This document shows positions 19,088-28,488 of a stretch of 64,000 nt of DNA, piece by piece (position 1 is the stretch's first letter; each line of letters opens with the position of its first letter). The translations under genes were made by a program, and so were the position numbers. This stretch comes from Gammaproteobacteria bacterium (GTDB lineage Bacteria; Pseudomonadota; Gammaproteobacteria; Burkholderiales; Thiobacillaceae), in assembly GCA_018820765.1 (NCBI GenBank), contig JAHJNN010000017.1, positions 651,273-715,272 on the forward strand, given 5' to 3'. Below the pieces are notes generated by a model, which was given only the letters and a program-made list of their open reading frames with translations, was not told where the DNA came from and made no database searches.

Positions 19088-19120
19088 GATGCGGCAATTT
19101 GCCGCATCGCAATTTGCCGC
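19088..19120. promoter_or_regulatory. perfect palindrome matching the RegA/PrrA consensus, plus half-site
   Basis: A 21-base perfect palindrome (arms gatgcggcaa / ttgccgcatc around a central t) lies between the divergent copper receptor and PCu(A)C genes. Its core gcggc-aattt-gccgc fits GCGNC-N5-GNCGC exactly. A second copy of the right half (cgcaatttgccgc) follows at 19108-19120, and a looser ggcaaattg sits at 19030. The nearby RegA is the obvious candidate to bind, but another dimeric regulator is possible. Confidence 0.55.
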
Positions 19121-19208
19121 CCGATTGCCTATCGTTTCCGTCAATCCGAAGGGCGGCGTGTCGAGTCCGCGCCCGCTTGTACCGTTTCGACTATCAATGG
19201 GAAAAAAG

Positions 19209-19682
19209 ATGAAACTGAAGATTTTGATGTTTGCCACGATCGGCGTCCTGGCCGCGCAGCCCGCCTGGGCCGCCAACGTCAGCGTGACCGACGCGTGGGC
19301 GCGCGCCACCATGCCGGGGCAAAAGGTCAGCGGCGCCTACATGCAGATCCAGTCGGACGCCGACGCGCGCCTGGTCGGCGTATCCAGCCCGGCGGTGCCG
19401 CGGGTGGAAGTGCATGAGATGAAGATGGACGGCGACGTGATGCGCATGCGCGAAGTGCAGGCGATCGATCTGCCGAAGGGCAAGACGGTGTCGCTGCAGC
19501 CCGGCGGCTTTCACATCATGCTGATGAATCTCCCGAAGCCGATCGCGGCCGGCGAGATCATCCCGCTCACCCTGACGGTGGAGTCAGGCGGCAAGCGGCA
19601 GACGGTCGAGGTGAAGGCCGAGGCGCGCGACGCCATGGGCAGTGGCGCCATGTCTCACCCACCCATGCAGCACCATCATTGA
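19209..19682 (+). CDS. periplasmic PCu(A)C copper chaperone
   Basis: This protein of about 157 residues should carry Cu(I) in the periplasm, typically to the CuA site of cytochrome oxidase. A signal peptide (MKLKILMFATIGVLAAQPAWA) is followed by ANVSVTDAWARATMPGQ, the family opening. The H(M)x10Mx21HxM copper motif is visible as VHEMKMDGDVMRM and then GGFHIMLM. The tail MSHPPMQHHH is rich in histidine and methionine and could be a second metal site. An ATG at 19197 would add four residues. It is divergent from the OprC-type receptor, which supports a shared copper role. Confidence 0.92.
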   Translation: MKLKILMFATIGVLAAQPAWAANVSVTDAWARATMPGQKVSGAYMQIQSDADARLVGVSSPAVPRVEVHEMKMDGDVMRMREVQAIDLPKGKTVSLQPGGFHIMLMNLPKPIAAGEIIPLTLTVESGGKRQTVEVKAEARDAMGSGAMSHPPMQHHH

Positions 19683-19702
19683 ATAGGGTGCGCCGCGCGC
19701 AT

Positions 19703-19757
19703 CCATCGGCCCGAGGGCGGGCCTCCTACGCGGCGTAGGAGGGGCGCCCCCGCCCCG
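19703..19757. repeat. third copy of the cggcccg...cctac palindromic repeat
   Basis: The segment atcggcccgagggcgggcct then cctacgcggcgtagg and ggggcgcccccgcccc contains nested inverted repeats. It belongs to the same family as the two copies at 6655-6772. It lies between the convergent ends of the PCu(A)C and hvfC genes and may act as a bidirectional stop. Confidence 0.65.
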
Positions 19758-19759
19758 GT

Positions 19760-20533
19760 TTACTCACCTTTGCCCGGCTGACAGGCTCCCAGGATCGCGC
19801 CGCGCGCGCGTAAGTCGCCGAGCAGCGCGCCGCCGGCCTGAATCACGAGCGCGGGATCGGGATGGCGGCTCTCGGCCGCGATTTGCTTGAGTGCACTGCG
19901 GCCGGTGAGCGTGCCGGGCTCCAGCAGCGCCAGCAGCCGCGCGGTGAAGGCGTTGATTTCGCTGAACTGCACGGCGTCGTCGGCGTCGCGAAACACCAGC
20001 AGATGCGTTTCCACGGGAACGACCTTGCGGCGCGGCGCGATGCGCTGCACCGGCCAGTCGTAGCGCAGATTGGCCAGCACCGGATTCAACAGCGGCACGC
20101 CGTCGAGCAGATCGCCCGCCGCATCGAACGCGCGATCCGCGCTGCGGTTCGACACCGACAGCACCAGCTCGATCCATTCGTAGTGCGCCAGCGCCAGCAA
20201 ATAGGGCGGATCGCCGTCCGCAGGCGTCCATTCGTTCTGCAGGAACTGGATGAACTCGTCCGGGATCTGCCGGAAATAGGGCGTGCGGCTGCGGTGCGTG
20301 GCAAAGAACGCGCGCACCAGCTTCGCCCATTTGCGCGCGCCCAGCACCTGCCGCAGCACCGGAAAGCACGCCAGCAGGAATCCTTCGATATTGTTGACGA
20401 GCAGTTCGTTGTAGACCTTCATGCGCCGCGCTTCGACGCCGGCCGGGCGCGGATGCGCCCTGGGGTCGCGGATGTGCGCGGTGAAGGCGAACTGGTAGCG
20501 CTGGAACTCAGGACGCGCGGCTGGCTTGTTCAT
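19760..20533 (-). CDS. hvfC: HvfC/DUF2063-family partner protein for peptide modification
   Basis: This 257-residue protein belongs to the DUF2063 family, whose members assist DUF692 enzymes in modifying a small peptide (HvfC/BufC-type proteins are thought to bind the substrate peptide). The N-terminal half has the family pattern [16 protein letters not shown], then [18 protein letters not shown] and [19 protein letters not shown]. The C-terminal half ([20 protein letters not shown]) is the winged-helix-like part. The ATG at 20533 overlaps the end of hvfB by 26 bases. It is the last gene of the sigma - anti-sigma - hvfABC operon. Confidence 0.88.
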   Translation of the reverse strand: MNKPAARPEFQRYQFAFTAHIRDPRAHPRPAGVEARRMKVYNELLVNNIEGFLLACFPVLRQVLGARKWAKLVRAFFATHRSRTPYFRQIPDEFIQFLQNEWTPADGDPPYLLALAHYEWIELVLSVSNRSADRAFDAAGDLLDGVPLLNPVLANLRYDWPVQRIAPRRKVVPVETHLLVFRDADDAVQFSEINAFTARLLALLEPGTLTGRSALKQIAAESRHPDPALVIQAGGALLGDLRARGAILGACQPGKGE

Positions 20534-21359
20534 GTCGATGGTGTTGCGCCTGGATGCGCGCGATATGCTCGACTTCGCGCACCAGCACATCCAGCGGCGG
20601 AATGTTGAAGTCGCGCTCCAGCAGCGTCGGCGCGACGCCGTGGATGCGATAGGTTTCGTCGAGCATCGCCCACACCGGATCGATCACGTCGGCGCCGTGG
20701 GTGTCGACGATCAAATCCTCGGCCTCGACGTAATGCCCGGCCATGTGCAGGTAGACGATGCGTTCGGTCGGCAGCGCACGGATGAATTCGAGCGGGTCGT
20801 AGCGGTGGTTCACGCTGTTGACGTAGACGTTGTTGACGTCCAGATGCAGGTCGCAGCCGGCTTCACTGAGGACGGCGCGGATGAACGCGATCTCATCCAT
20901 GTCGGCGACCGGCGACGGCGTGTAGTACGAGGCGTTTTCGATCGCGATGCGGCGTTCCAGGATGTCCTGCGCGCGGCGGATGCGCGCAGCGACGTATTTC
21001 ACCGCCTCTTCCGTGAAGGGAATCGGCAGCAGGTCGTACAGGTGCCCGTCGTCCGAGCAGTACGACAGGTGTTCGGTATAGAGCTGGATGCCGTGCGCAT
21101 CCATGAATTGCCGCGTCTTCGTCAGCAGCATTTCGTCAAGCGGTGACGGTCCGCCGAGCGACAGCGACAGACCGTGGCAGACGAAGGGGTAGCGTTCGGT
21201 GAAGCCGCGCAGGTCGCGGCCGTAGGCGCCGCCCATGTCGATCCAGTTTTCCGGAGCGAGCTCGAAGAAATCGATGGCGTCGGGGACCCGGGTTTTCAGC
21301 GCGGAAATCAGTTCGCGCCGGAAGCCGAGCCCCGCGCCGGCAAGGCGCAGGGGGTTCAT
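20508..21359 (-). CDS. hvfB: HvfB/DUF692-family multinuclear iron oxygenase
   Basis: This 283-residue enzyme belongs to the DUF692 family (MbnB, HvfB, BufB), TIM-barrel proteins with two or three iron ions that oxidise cysteine residues of a precursor peptide. The ligand-bearing segments are visible: [41 protein letters not shown] and VDTHGADV. The family start [10 protein letters not shown] is present. The gene follows the cysteine-rich hvfA by 12 bases, so HvfA is the obvious substrate. Confidence 0.93.
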   Translation of the reverse strand: MNPLRLAGAGLGFRRELISALKTRVPDAIDFFELAPENWIDMGGAYGRDLRGFTERYPFVCHGLSLSLGGPSPLDEMLLTKTRQFMDAHGIQLYTEHLSYCSDDGHLYDLLPIPFTEEAVKYVAARIRRAQDILERRIAIENASYYTPSPVADMDEIAFIRAVLSEAGCDLHLDVNNVYVNSVNHRYDPLEFIRALPTERIVYLHMAGHYVEAEDLIVDTHGADVIDPVWAMLDETYRIHGVAPTLLERDFNIPPLDVLVREVEHIARIQAQHHRHEQASRAS

Positions 21360-21371
21360 GACTACGCCTGC

Positions 21372-21659
21372 TTATTTCTTGGCGCCGCCTTCTTCCATTT
21401 TCTTGGCGCCGCCGCACTTGCCTTCGCCGCATTTGCCTTCCTTGGCTTTGGCCTTATCGCCGCCGCACTTGCCTTCCGCTGCCTTGGCGCCGCCGCACTT
21501 GCCTTCCATGGGCTTGGCGTGATTGTCGGCCACCTGGTAGCCGGAGGCCAGGCCGGACAGCGCGAAGGGGTTTTCCGCGGCCGTGGCGAGGGGGGCGGCA
21601 GCCATGCTGGCGACGAAAGCGGTGCCGGCAGCGGCGGCGATCAGGGATTTCTTGGACAT
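21372..21659 (-). CDS. hvfA: HvfA-type precursor peptide with four EGKCG motifs
   Basis: This 95-residue exported peptide has a signal sequence (residues 1-28, MSKKSLIAAAAGTAFVASMA then AAPLATA). After the family segment NPFALSGLASGYQVADNH comes a Lys/Gly/Cys-rich region with EGKCG at residues 52-56, 62-66, 74-78 and 79-83. In characterised HvfABC systems the EGKCG cysteines are converted by HvfB/HvfC to copper-binding oxazolone-thioamide type groups. That is known of the family and inferred here. The ATG at 21659 follows a good ribosome binding site (aggagag). It lies in an ECF-sigma operon next to copper genes. Confidence 0.9.
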   Translation of the reverse strand: MSKKSLIAAAAGTAFVASMAAAPLATAAENPFALSGLASGYQVADNHAKPMEGKCGGAKAAEGKCGGDKAKAKEGKCGEGKCGGAKKMEEGGAKK

Positions 21660-21733
21660 GTGTTCTCTCCTAACAGGTTTAAATTCAACGACGGTCAATA
21701 AAAGCCGGAAATTTCCAGCGTGTTGCAAAAGGC

Positions 21734-21991
21734 TCATGAGCCGAGCATTTTCTGCAATTCGGTTTCGATGCGCCGCCGGGCATCAGGCGCAAGTCCGGCG
21801 GTGTCATCGGGTGCCGCCGTCTCTTCGCGAAACAGGCGGCGCATCTCCTGCAACTGGCGGTTGAAACGGGCGCAGTTCTCACAGATGGCCAGATGCAGGC
21901 GTAAGGCCATGCGGCTGGAAAGCGGCAGCCGCTCGTCCATCGCGCGCGAGGCGAGTTCCGTTGTTTCCCGGCACGTCGGCATCCATTTCAT
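21734..21991 (-). CDS. zinc-finger anti-sigma factor (ChrR/RsrA-like ZAS type)
   Basis: This 85-residue cytoplasmic protein begins at the ATG overlapping the sigma-factor stop (ATGA). The ZAS-type HxxxCxxC motif is HLAICENC, with an upstream cysteine in PTCRETTEL. There is no membrane segment, so sensing would be cytoplasmic, possibly by thiol oxidation or metal binding at the zinc site. It should hold the ECF sigma factor inactive until the signal arrives. The next gene in the operon is hvfA, 74 bases on. Confidence 0.87.
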   Translation of the reverse strand: MKWMPTCRETTELASRAMDERLPLSSRMALRLHLAICENCARFNRQLQEMRRLFREETAAPDDTAGLAPDARRRIETELQKMLGS

Positions 21992-22554
21992 GCGGCACCC
22001 ACTTTCGAAAACCCGTTCAGTTCCAGGCACTGCCGCATGAACAACCGTGCTCGGTGCAGCAGTACCCAGCAGTTGGTCGGGGTGATGTTCAGTTCCTTAC
22101 AGATTTCTTCGGTCTCCATGCCGGCCACCTCGCGCAGGCTGAATACCTGCGCCATCACCGGCTTCAGGCGGTCGGCGCATTCGTCCAGCACGCGCCGCAG
22201 CTGGCCCAGTTCCGCCTCGGTCTGCGGGTTGCCCCAAGGCCGCAGCGGCTCGGCCCAGTGGCCGTCCTGCTTGAACAGGCTGTCGACCGCTTCCTCGCCG
22301 TCCTCGTCGCGCGGGATTTCCACCTCGCGCACGTTGCGCCGGATCAGGTCGACGATCTTGTGCTTGAGGATGCCGGTGAGCCAGGTGCGCGGGCTGGCAT
22401 CGCCGCTGTAGCGGGCCTGTGCCGAAAGCGCGGCGAGCAGGGTTTCCTGCACCGCGTCCTCGGCCAGTTCGTCGGAATGCAGTTGGCGGCGCGCCACGCG
22501 GAACAGGTAATCCCCGTGTTCGGCCAGCCAGGTGTGTGCGTCGAGCGTGTTCAT
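21988..22554 (-). CDS. ECF-family RNA polymerase sigma factor
   Basis: This 188-residue sigma factor has region 2 (DYLFRVARRQLHSDELAEDA followed by VQETLLAAL), with ARYSGDASPRTWLTGILKHK as region 2.4, and region 4 (LKPVMAQVFSLREVAGMETE followed by EICKELNITPTN). It is the first gene of a five-gene operon with its anti-sigma factor and hvfABC, so the copper/thiol peptide system is the likely regulon. On the minus strand upstream, GTTGCC and TCTAAA spaced by 16 bases are a possible self-recognised promoter, a weak suggestion. Confidence 0.93.
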   Translation of the reverse strand: MNTLDAHTWLAEHGDYLFRVARRQLHSDELAEDAVQETLLAALSAQARYSGDASPRTWLTGILKHKIVDLIRRNVREVEIPRDEDGEEAVDSLFKQDGHWAEPLRPWGNPQTEAELGQLRRVLDECADRLKPVMAQVFSLREVAGMETEEICKELNITPTNCWVLLHRARLFMRQCLELNGFSKVGAA

Positions 22555-22695
22555 CGGTGATCCTTGTCACAATACCCGCGGTGCGGGCACTTTAGAGGCA
22601 GTCGTGCAAAGCGGCAACCCGCGCCCGATTCCGCAATGCCGCATTGCAATGCCGGCCCCGGTCTCCGCTTCGCGCCGCCATTTTTATTGGCGTAA

Positions 22696-23607
<912 letters not shown>

Positions 23608-23641
23608 CCTTCGCTCTCGGCTCTCCACTCTCGACTACAAA

Positions 23642-24097
23642 ATGCGCTACTGGCTGATGAAATCCGAACCGAGCGACGTCAGCATCGACGACCTCGCCGC
23701 CATGCCCAAGCAGAGCGTCGCCTGGTACGGCGTGCGCAATTACCAGGCGCGCAATTTCATGCGCGACCAGATGAAGCCCGGCGACAAGGTGCTGTTCTAC
23801 CATTCGTCGTGCGCCGAGCCGGGCATCGCCGGACTGGCCGAGGTCAGCGTGGCGGCGTATCCGGACGCCACCCAGTTCGATTCGAAAAACAAGTATTTCG
23901 ACCCCAAGGCCACGCCTGAAACGCCGCGCTGGTTCAACGTCGACGTGAAGCTGGTGAAGAAGACGCGGCTGATGCCCTTGTCCGAAATTCGCGGCTATCC
24001 CGAACTCGCCAACATGCGCATCCTGCAAAAGGGCAACCGCCTGTCGATCACCCCGGTCGATCCGGCCGAGTACGCGTTCATCGTCAAGCAGCTCTGA
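23642..24097 (+). CDS. EVE-domain protein
   Basis: This 151-residue protein is a single EVE domain, a PUA-like fold that reads modified bases in DNA or RNA. Visible family blocks are YWLMKSEPSDVSIDDL at the start, WYGVRNYQARNFMRDQMKPGD, LFYHSSC and GIAGLAEV. The function in bacteria is not settled. It is 34 bases downstream of argB and overlaps the next gene by one base (TGATG), so the three appear co-transcribed. Confidence 0.9.
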   Translation: MRYWLMKSEPSDVSIDDLAAMPKQSVAWYGVRNYQARNFMRDQMKPGDKVLFYHSSCAEPGIAGLAEVSVAAYPDATQFDSKNKYFDPKATPETPRWFNVDVKLVKKTRLMPLSEIRGYPELANMRILQKGNRLSITPVDPAEYAFIVKQL

Positions 24098-24903
24098 TGC
24101 CGGAACTGGTATCCGCGCTGTTCGCGGCCTACGTCGGCCTCGGCCTGCTGGTCGGCTTCGTCGCCGGCCTCCTGGGTGTCGGCGGTGGCCTCATCATCGT
24201 GCCGGTGCTGATCATGCTGCTGCATGCGAACGACCTCGCTGCCGGCATGGAACCGCAACTGGCGCTCGGCACCTCGCTCGCCTCCATCCTGTTCACCTCG
24301 CTTTCCAGCGTGCGCGCGCACCATCGCCACGGCGCGGTCGTCTGGCCGCTGGTGCGGCGCATCGCCCCCGGCATCGTGCTCGGCACGCTGGTTGGTGCCC
24401 TGCTGGCGGCGCAGATGTCGGCCCAGGTATTGAAAGCGTTTTTTGTCGCCTTCCTGTTTTATGCCGCCTTCCAGATGTGGCTCGACTTCAAGCCGGCGCC
24501 GCATCGCGGGCTGCCGGGGCGCGGCGGAACCACGCTGGCGGGCGGGGTGATCGGTGCGGTGTCGAGCTGGGTCGGCATCGGCGGCGGCACGCTGTCGGTG
24601 CCCTTCATGCTGTGGCACAACGTGACGTTGCACCGGGCGATCGCCACCTCCGCCGCAATCGGTTTCCCGATCGCCATCGCCGGCGCGACCGGCTACGTGC
24701 TGGGCGGCTGGGGCGTGCAGGGATTGCCAGAAGGCAGCCTCGGCTTTGTCTATCTGCCGGCACTCGCAGGCATCGTGGCCGGCAGCGTGCTGACCGCCCC
24801 GCTCGGCGCGCGCACCGCGCATCGCCTGCCGGTGCGGCCGCTGAAACGGATTTTTGCGCTGCTGTTGGTGACGCTGGCGCTGCGCATGGTGTGGACATAC
24901 TAG
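24097..24903 (+). CDS. TauE/SafE-family (DUF81) membrane exporter
   Basis: This 268-residue inner-membrane protein has about eight hydrophobic segments in two repeats. Each repeat contains the family glycine motif: GFVAGLLGVGGGLIIVPVL in the first and SSWVGIGGGTLSVPFML in the second. The family moves sulfite, sulfonates or other organic anions. In a sulfur oxidiser, sulfite export is a fair guess but is not shown. Translation is probably coupled to the EVE gene. Confidence 0.88.
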   Translation: MPELVSALFAAYVGLGLLVGFVAGLLGVGGGLIIVPVLIMLLHANDLAAGMEPQLALGTSLASILFTSLSSVRAHHRHGAVVWPLVRRIAPGIVLGTLVGALLAAQMSAQVLKAFFVAFLFYAAFQMWLDFKPAPHRGLPGRGGTTLAGGVIGAVSSWVGIGGGTLSVPFMLWHNVTLHRAIATSAAIGFPIAIAGATGYVLGGWGVQGLPEGSLGFVYLPALAGIVAGSVLTAPLGARTAHRLPVRPLKRIFALLLVTLALRMVWTY

Positions 24904-24994
24904 CTCGCGCCAGGCTGGGCGCATGATTTAGCGCTGCGCCGCACGGATTGCACTAGATATTGAGGTGTTCCGCGAAAACCAATTTCATGCTTGA

Positions 24995-25011
24995 GTGGCG
25001 CTAGCGCCCAC
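24995..25011. promoter_or_regulatory. palindrome upstream of rpfF
   Basis: gtggcgctagcgcccac contains a perfect 12-bp palindrome, ggcgctagcgcc, 66 bases before the rpfF start. It could be a regulator site in the rpfF promoter region or a short hairpin in the leader. The spacer 24904-25077 holds no gene. Confidence 0.35.
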
Positions 25012-25077
25012 GTTAGTCTTTCGCCACATGCCGAAAATTCATCGCATGGCCGATCAATCAAATACGCGGAGATAAAC

Positions 25078-25983
25078 ATGGCGCACCTGCAAGCTGTACG
25101 GACCACGCTGCAACCGCAGCAAAACGCATACACGCAACTGACCACGTATTTCGATCCGCATAGCCAGATCGCCTGGGGCTACATGCATGCGGAACCTCGC
25201 CCATGTTTCACGCCCACCATTCTGCGGGAGCTGCTGTCCTGGGGGAGCAGCATGGTCGGCATGATCGACGACCCTGCACAGATGGACGTGAAATATTTCG
25301 TTCTGGCGTCGAGCGTGCCCGACGCGTTCAGCCTGGGGGGCGATCTCAATCTTTTCCTGCAGCATATCGCGGCGCGTGACCGGGACGCGCTGTATCGCTA
25401 TGCCATTTCCTGCATCGATTGCTCGTATGCGGTGCACAGCCACCTGAACCGGCCCAATGTGACGAGCATCGCCCTGGTCCAGGGACAGGCACTCGGGGGC
25501 GGGTTCGAAAGCGCACTGGCCGCCAAGGTGCTGATCGCCGAACGCGGTGCCAGGATGGGGCTGCCGGAAATCCTGTTCAATCTGTTTCCGGGCATGGGCG
25601 CGATGACCTTTTTGGGGCGCCGGGTCGGCCACCACCAGGCCGAAAAAATCATCCTCAGCGGAAAGCTCTATCTCGCCGAGGAACTGTACGACATGGGGGT
25701 GGTGGACGTGCTGGCCGAGCCGGGCGAGGGTGAAGGCGCGGTCTATGACTATGTCCGCCGCGAGGAAAAGGCCCGCAACGGGATCATGGCCCTGCGCGCC
25801 GCACGCGAGATCAGCCAGCCGGTGTCGTACGACGAATTGGTGCGCATCACCGAGGTCTGGGTGGATGCGGCCTTGCGGCTCGAGCCGAAGGATTTGCGGA
25901 TGATGGAACGGCTGGTCAGTCGGCAGACGGGCAAGGCTGAGACGGCGATTGCGACCGTGCCGTCAAATGCCTTCAGCGCGTAA
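25078..25983 (+). CDS. rpfF: DSF synthase (crotonase-family RpfF)
   Basis: RpfF makes diffusible signal factor (a cis-2-unsaturated fatty acid) by dehydration and thioesterase action on a 3-hydroxyacyl carrier. The 301-residue protein has the crotonase oxyanion core VQGQALGGGFESALAAK and GARMGLPEILFNLFPGMGAM. The two catalytic glutamates of RpfF enzymes, 20 residues apart, fall at E144 and E164. The ATG at 25078 follows cggagat. The gene faces rpfC and their 3' ends overlap by 21 bases, the arrangement seen in xanthomonads. Product chain length cannot be judged. Confidence 0.93.
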   Translation: MAHLQAVRTTLQPQQNAYTQLTTYFDPHSQIAWGYMHAEPRPCFTPTILRELLSWGSSMVGMIDDPAQMDVKYFVLASSVPDAFSLGGDLNLFLQHIAARDRDALYRYAISCIDCSYAVHSHLNRPNVTSIALVQGQALGGGFESALAAKVLIAERGARMGLPEILFNLFPGMGAMTFLGRRVGHHQAEKIILSGKLYLAEELYDMGVVDVLAEPGEGEGAVYDYVRREEKARNGIMALRAAREISQPVSYDELVRITEVWVDAALRLEPKDLRMMERLVSRQTGKAETAIATVPSNAFSA

Positions 25984-28479
25984 CTTGCGGTCCAGATAAG
26001 TGGTCAGGGCGGTTTGCGCACCGACGAGCGCAAACCGGACTTCTTCCAGTTTCTGGCCGGCCGCCGCGCCGCTTATTTCGTAGGGCTTGATGCGTTCGGC
26101 CTCGGCGCAACACTGCGCCAGCTGGTTGGCGCCGACGTCGCTGGCGCCGCCCTTGAGCTTGTGCAGGTGGTCGCGCCACTGGCCGTAGTCCTGGGCGGTC
26201 AAGGCGAGTTCGATGTCGCGCAACGCGCGTTCGCTGTCTTCCGAAAAACTGGCCAGCAAATCCTGTACGAAGGCCGGTCCACCCATCAGGGCCAGGTCAT
26301 TCAATATCGACTCTTCCAGTTCCGATGCCGGCTCTGCATGGGGGGCGGCAACGGCGTGCGACTGCTGACCGGCCAGCTGGGCGATCATCTCGACCAGTTC
26401 GCGGCTGTTGACCGGCTTGGTGAGGAAGGCGTCCGCCCCGGCGTCCTCGCAGGCCACCTGTGCTTCGGCGCGCGCGTCGGCGGTGAGCATGATGATGGGC
26501 AGATGGCCTTTTTCCATGAAGCGCCAGCGCTGCACCACCTCGGGCCCCGACAGCTGCGGCATGTGCATGTCGACGATGGCGAGGTGGTAAGGCTGGTCGG
26601 CGGATTCGAGCATGGCCAGCGCCTCCTCGCCGTCGTGCGCCAGGAAGGAGTGGTGTCCGGCGTGCTCGAGCAGACCGCGAATCACCCGCTGGTTGACCGG
26701 ATTGTCCTCCGCCACCAGGATGCGCAGCCCGGCGACGTTCCCGGCCTGGGCCTGGAAATGGTTGGCCAGCGAAACCACGTTGGGGGGCATGTCGTGGCTG
26801 ACCACGGCGTGAATGGCGTTGAACAGCAGCGTGGAATTGACCGGCGTCCGCAGCACCGAGGCATAGCCCGCGCGTAACAGCTGCGCATCGAGTGCCGGCT
26901 CGACGTTGAGGTCGGATTCGATGAGGATGATGGGCAACGCCGCCAGGCTGGGGTCGTCGCGCAACAAATGCAGGAAGGCGACGGCGTCGCCCGGCAGCGC
27001 AGAGCGTTCCACCACCACCGCGCCGAGCGGTGTGCCGCCCGACAAATAGGCGGATAGTTCGGCAGCGAGCCGGGTGGTGTTGTCCACCGACACGGTCTCG
27101 GCACCCCAGTTTCGGATCACCATCTGCAGCCGGATGGTCAGCTCGGCCCCGGCCAGAATCGCCACCCGCATCGGGGCCTCGAAATGTTCGCTCGCCACCG
27201 GGACGATCGTTGTTTGCAGCGCAAACGGCAGCTCGAACCAGATGGTCGTGCCTTCGCCTTCGCGGCTGTGCAGGCCGATCTGGCCGCCCAGGGTTTCCAC
27301 CAGCTGCTTGGCGATGGTCGTGCCGAGCCCGGTTCCGCCGAAGCGGCGGGTGACGGACGGATCGGCCTGGGTGAAGCTGTCGAAGATGCGCGCCTGCGCC
27401 GCTTCCGGAATGCCGATGCCGGTGTCGACGATTTCAAAGCGCAGCCGCTGCGGCTGGCCCATCCCGACCGGGCGGATATACACATCGATCCGTCCGTGCT
27501 CGGTGAACTTGATGGCATTGCCGATGAGGTTGATGAGGACCTGGCGCAGATGGCGCGCGTCGCCGTGCAGCTGGAACGGCGTCTGCGGCGCCATGTGCGC
27601 CGCCAGAACCAGGCCCTTGCCCTGCGCCTGGGATTCCATCATTGCGGTCGTGCCGTTGATCAGGCGATGCAGGTCGAAGTCCTCGTCCGTGGTGACGATC
27701 CGGCCGGCCTCGATGCGCGAGATGTCGAGCACGTTGTCGATCAGCTCCAGCAGGGCGTGGGCCGATGCGCTGATGATGTGGGAAAACTCCTTTTGCTCCT
27801 TGTTGAGCGGGGTTTCCACCAGCAGATCGGCGACGCCGATGACGCCGTTCAGCGGTGTGCGCAGCTCATGACTCATGTTGGCGAGAAAACGGGATTTGGC
27901 CAGGCTGGCTTCATGTTCGCGCTTGACCGCGGCATGCAACTGTTTCAGCAGACTGGATGCATAAAGCGGGATCACGATGAGCGTGAGCCAGATGCCCCAC
28001 CACAGCGGCGTATGCGCTTGCCAGAAGGGATTGAACTGGTAAACGATGATGAATCCGGCGACCGACGCGATCGTCGAGACATGCAGGTAGGGCATTCCAT
28101 AGCGGAAGCCGTTCCCCAGGGTGACCCACAAATACGTCGCGACGATGGGCGCGCCGGTTTCATTCGAGATCGCCAGCATGTAGGTGGCTACGGTGAAGTC
28201 ATGCAGCATGCCGATGCTGCGACGGGCGACGGAGACCTCCGTATCGAGGAGCGAACCCATCAACAGCGAGAGCGAGATGAGCGTCAGGCCCAGTCCGAGA
28301 AAATGGGCCTGCGCATCGATCGCAGGGCTGTGCTCGAGGCCCCCGAGCGAGAAATACAGGTAGAAACCCACAACGATGCACAGGCGAATCAGCGCCTGCT
28401 GAAACTCGCTGTCCGGCCGCGCACGAATCCGCTCCTGCAGGCGTCTGGCGAAATCGGGAAGCGGGAGCCGGGTCAGCAT
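25963..28479 (-). CDS. rpfC: RpfC-type hybrid sensor kinase for DSF
   Basis: This 838-residue hybrid kinase should sense DSF and phosphorylate RpfG. About five membrane segments fill residues 30-180. HisKA follows (FLANMSHELRTPLNGVIG, histidine 204), then the HATPase domain (NAIKFTEHG, GTGLGTTIAKQLVE), a degenerate receiver-like region, a true receiver (ILVAEDNPVNQR, aspartate in IVDMHMPQLSG) and a C-terminal HPt domain (HLHKLKGGASDVG). This matches the RpfC order. The end overlaps rpfF. It is the second gene of an rpfG-rpfC operon. Confidence 0.92.
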   Translation of the reverse strand: MLTRLPLPDFARRLQERIRARPDSEFQQALIRLCIVVGFYLYFSLGGLEHSPAIDAQAHFLGLGLTLISLSLLMGSLLDTEVSVARRSIGMLHDFTVATYMLAISNETGAPIVATYLWVTLGNGFRYGMPYLHVSTIASVAGFIIVYQFNPFWQAHTPLWWGIWLTLIVIPLYASSLLKQLHAAVKREHEASLAKSRFLANMSHELRTPLNGVIGVADLLVETPLNKEQKEFSHIISASAHALLELIDNVLDISRIEAGRIVTTDEDFDLHRLINGTTAMMESQAQGKGLVLAAHMAPQTPFQLHGDARHLRQVLINLIGNAIKFTEHGRIDVYIRPVGMGQPQRLRFEIVDTGIGIPEAAQARIFDSFTQADPSVTRRFGGTGLGTTIAKQLVETLGGQIGLHSREGEGTTIWFELPFALQTTIVPVASEHFEAPMRVAILAGAELTIRLQMVIRNWGAETVSVDNTTRLAAELSAYLSGGTPLGAVVVERSALPGDAVAFLHLLRDDPSLAALPIILIESDLNVEPALDAQLLRAGYASVLRTPVNSTLLFNAIHAVVSHDMPPNVVSLANHFQAQAGNVAGLRILVAEDNPVNQRVIRGLLEHAGHHSFLAHDGEEALAMLESADQPYHLAIVDMHMPQLSGPEVVQRWRFMEKGHLPIIMLTADARAEAQVACEDAGADAFLTKPVNSRELVEMIAQLAGQQSHAVAAPHAEPASELEESILNDLALMGGPAFVQDLLASFSEDSERALRDIELALTAQDYGQWRDHLHKLKGGASDVGANQLAQCCAEAERIKPYEISGAAAGQKLEEVRFALVGAQTALTTYLDRKLRAEGI

Positions 28480-28488
28480 GCGCGCGGC

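Noticed and set aside
24097..24924. minus-strand frame of 309 codons across the tauE gene
   Set aside because: It is a shadow of tauE; its His/Arg/Gln-rich composition is not protein-like.
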